A stretch of 5,507 nucleotides of DNA from Chlamydiota bacterium (GTDB lineage Bacteria > Chlamydiota > Chlamydiia > Chlamydiales > VGMA01). The translations under genes and the position numbers were made by a program. The DNA lies in assembly GCA_016866575.1 (NCBI GenBank), contig VGMA01000098.1:1-5507 (forward strand). Direction: 5' to 3'. Shown piece after piece: positions 5,236 to 5,507 of the stretch (position 1 is its first letter; the number at the start of each line of letters is the position of its first letter). Under the pieces are notes generated by a model. The model searched no databases, was not told the origin of the DNA, and was given only the letters and a program-made list of their open reading frames with translations.

Positions 5236-5264
5236 ATTATATATAATTTTAAATTGAAAATCAA
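5236..5264 (-). promoter_or_regulatory. Promoter of gene D (TTGATT-17-TATAAT)
   Basis: The minus strand carries TTGATT (5264-5259), a spacer of exactly 17 bases and TATAAT (5241-5236). The predicted start near 5229 gives a leader of about 17 bases holding the GGGTG ribosome site. The -35 matches four of six consensus positions. Confidence 0.6.
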
Positions 5265-5444
5265 TTAATTTATGCAATCTGAATAATTATAATTTTAATT
5301 TTTTAAAAATTAGTTATTTGTGATTTGAGTGGTTCCTGTTTTAAAATTCAGCGCAGGTTTATTTTTTTCATCTCCATGAAGATGAGTGTTATAGAATAAA
5401 ATCTGGTTTTTTATTACCTGGTTTTTAGCGGGTTAAAGCAGGGG
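5265..5444. other. Gene-free AT-rich right flank
   Basis: No gene is supported. It contains a 6-bp hairpin (TCATCT 5368-5373 with AGATGA 5380-5385), which lacks a T run after it on either strand, and two copies of CTGGTTTTT (5403-5411 and 5418-5426) 15 bases apart. The bases next to gene D are its upstream A/T-rich region. Confidence 0.5.
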
Positions 5445-5507
5445 CTAGTTAGAGTAAAAAGTGGCTTGTCTATAAGAACTTTCTTTGTTATCCTCGAACC
5501 TATTTAT
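5445..5507 (-). CDS. Possible C-terminal tail of a further minus-strand gene (partial)
   Basis: From the right edge the minus strand is open for 20 codons (INRFEDNKESSYRQATFYSN) before a TAG at 5447-5445. The polar composition resembles a protein tail, and the position suits another gene of the leftward array. Twenty codons can be open by chance, so this is only a candidate. No family motif is visible. Confidence 0.2.
   Translation of the reverse strand: MNRFEDNKESSYRQATFYSN

Noticed and set aside
5368..5385. Small hairpin TCATCT/AGATGA
   Set aside because: Six pairs with the T run before the stem on the plus strand and A residues after it on the minus strand. It does not fit a terminator and has no other context.
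1..5507. CRISPR array, tRNA or rRNA genes, transposase
   Set aside because: I found no regularly spaced repeats, no cloverleaf with the expected conserved bases, and no recognisable transposase motif on either strand.

Overview
The window looks like an AT-rich bacterial chromosome segment. A housekeeping part (bases 1-1780, plus strand, moderate GC) is followed by an accessory part (about 1900-5507) of four small, separately transcribed minus-strand genes set in very AT-rich spacers. Nothing identifies the species. The archaeal/eukaryotic-type prolyl-tRNA synthetase, the lipoate-ligase-like neighbour, and the Ser/Thr/Asn-rich or Cys-rich small proteins behind AT-rich promoters would suit a host-associated bacterium, possibly chlamydia-like. 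That is a guess from style, not a demonstrated assignment.

Layout. Bases 1-236 are the 3' end of a lipoate-protein ligase/octanoyltransferase-like gene. Bases 305-1780 are a complete proS (ProRS, type 3). An 18-bp imperfect hairpin (1799-1856) lies between proS and the converging accessory genes. The minus-strand genes, in window order, are A (1941-2324, 127 aa), B (2700-3437, 245 aa), C (3755-4417, 220 aa) and D (4889-5212, 107 aa). Spacers of about 320-470 bases separate them and contain hairpins, U-tract terminators and one structured stretch (4597-4730) that could be a small RNA. The right end (5265-5507) holds at most the last 20 codons of another minus-strand gene.

Main observation. 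The four accessory proteins form a mosaic family. A, C and D share an N-terminal module of about 60-70 residues: a Trp near residue 9-13, then a V-x-V-[EK]-[ND]-T-x-K-x-KVM core, then an N-R-[QK]-[LI] end. C also carries a C-terminal module (TSHP-x-AAL-x-x-V, then IK and P) that recurs in B behind an unrelated Ser/Thr/Asn-rich N-terminus. A and C share a further collinear patch (K-x-S-E, then S-T-P). C therefore links all four genes. Each gene has its own sigma70-like promoter with a 17-base spacer, a perfect TATAAT and a short leader, so they look like an array of duplicated, shuffled, independently expressed genes and not an operon. Their function is unknown. Secreted effectors or host-interaction proteins are possible, but this is inference only.
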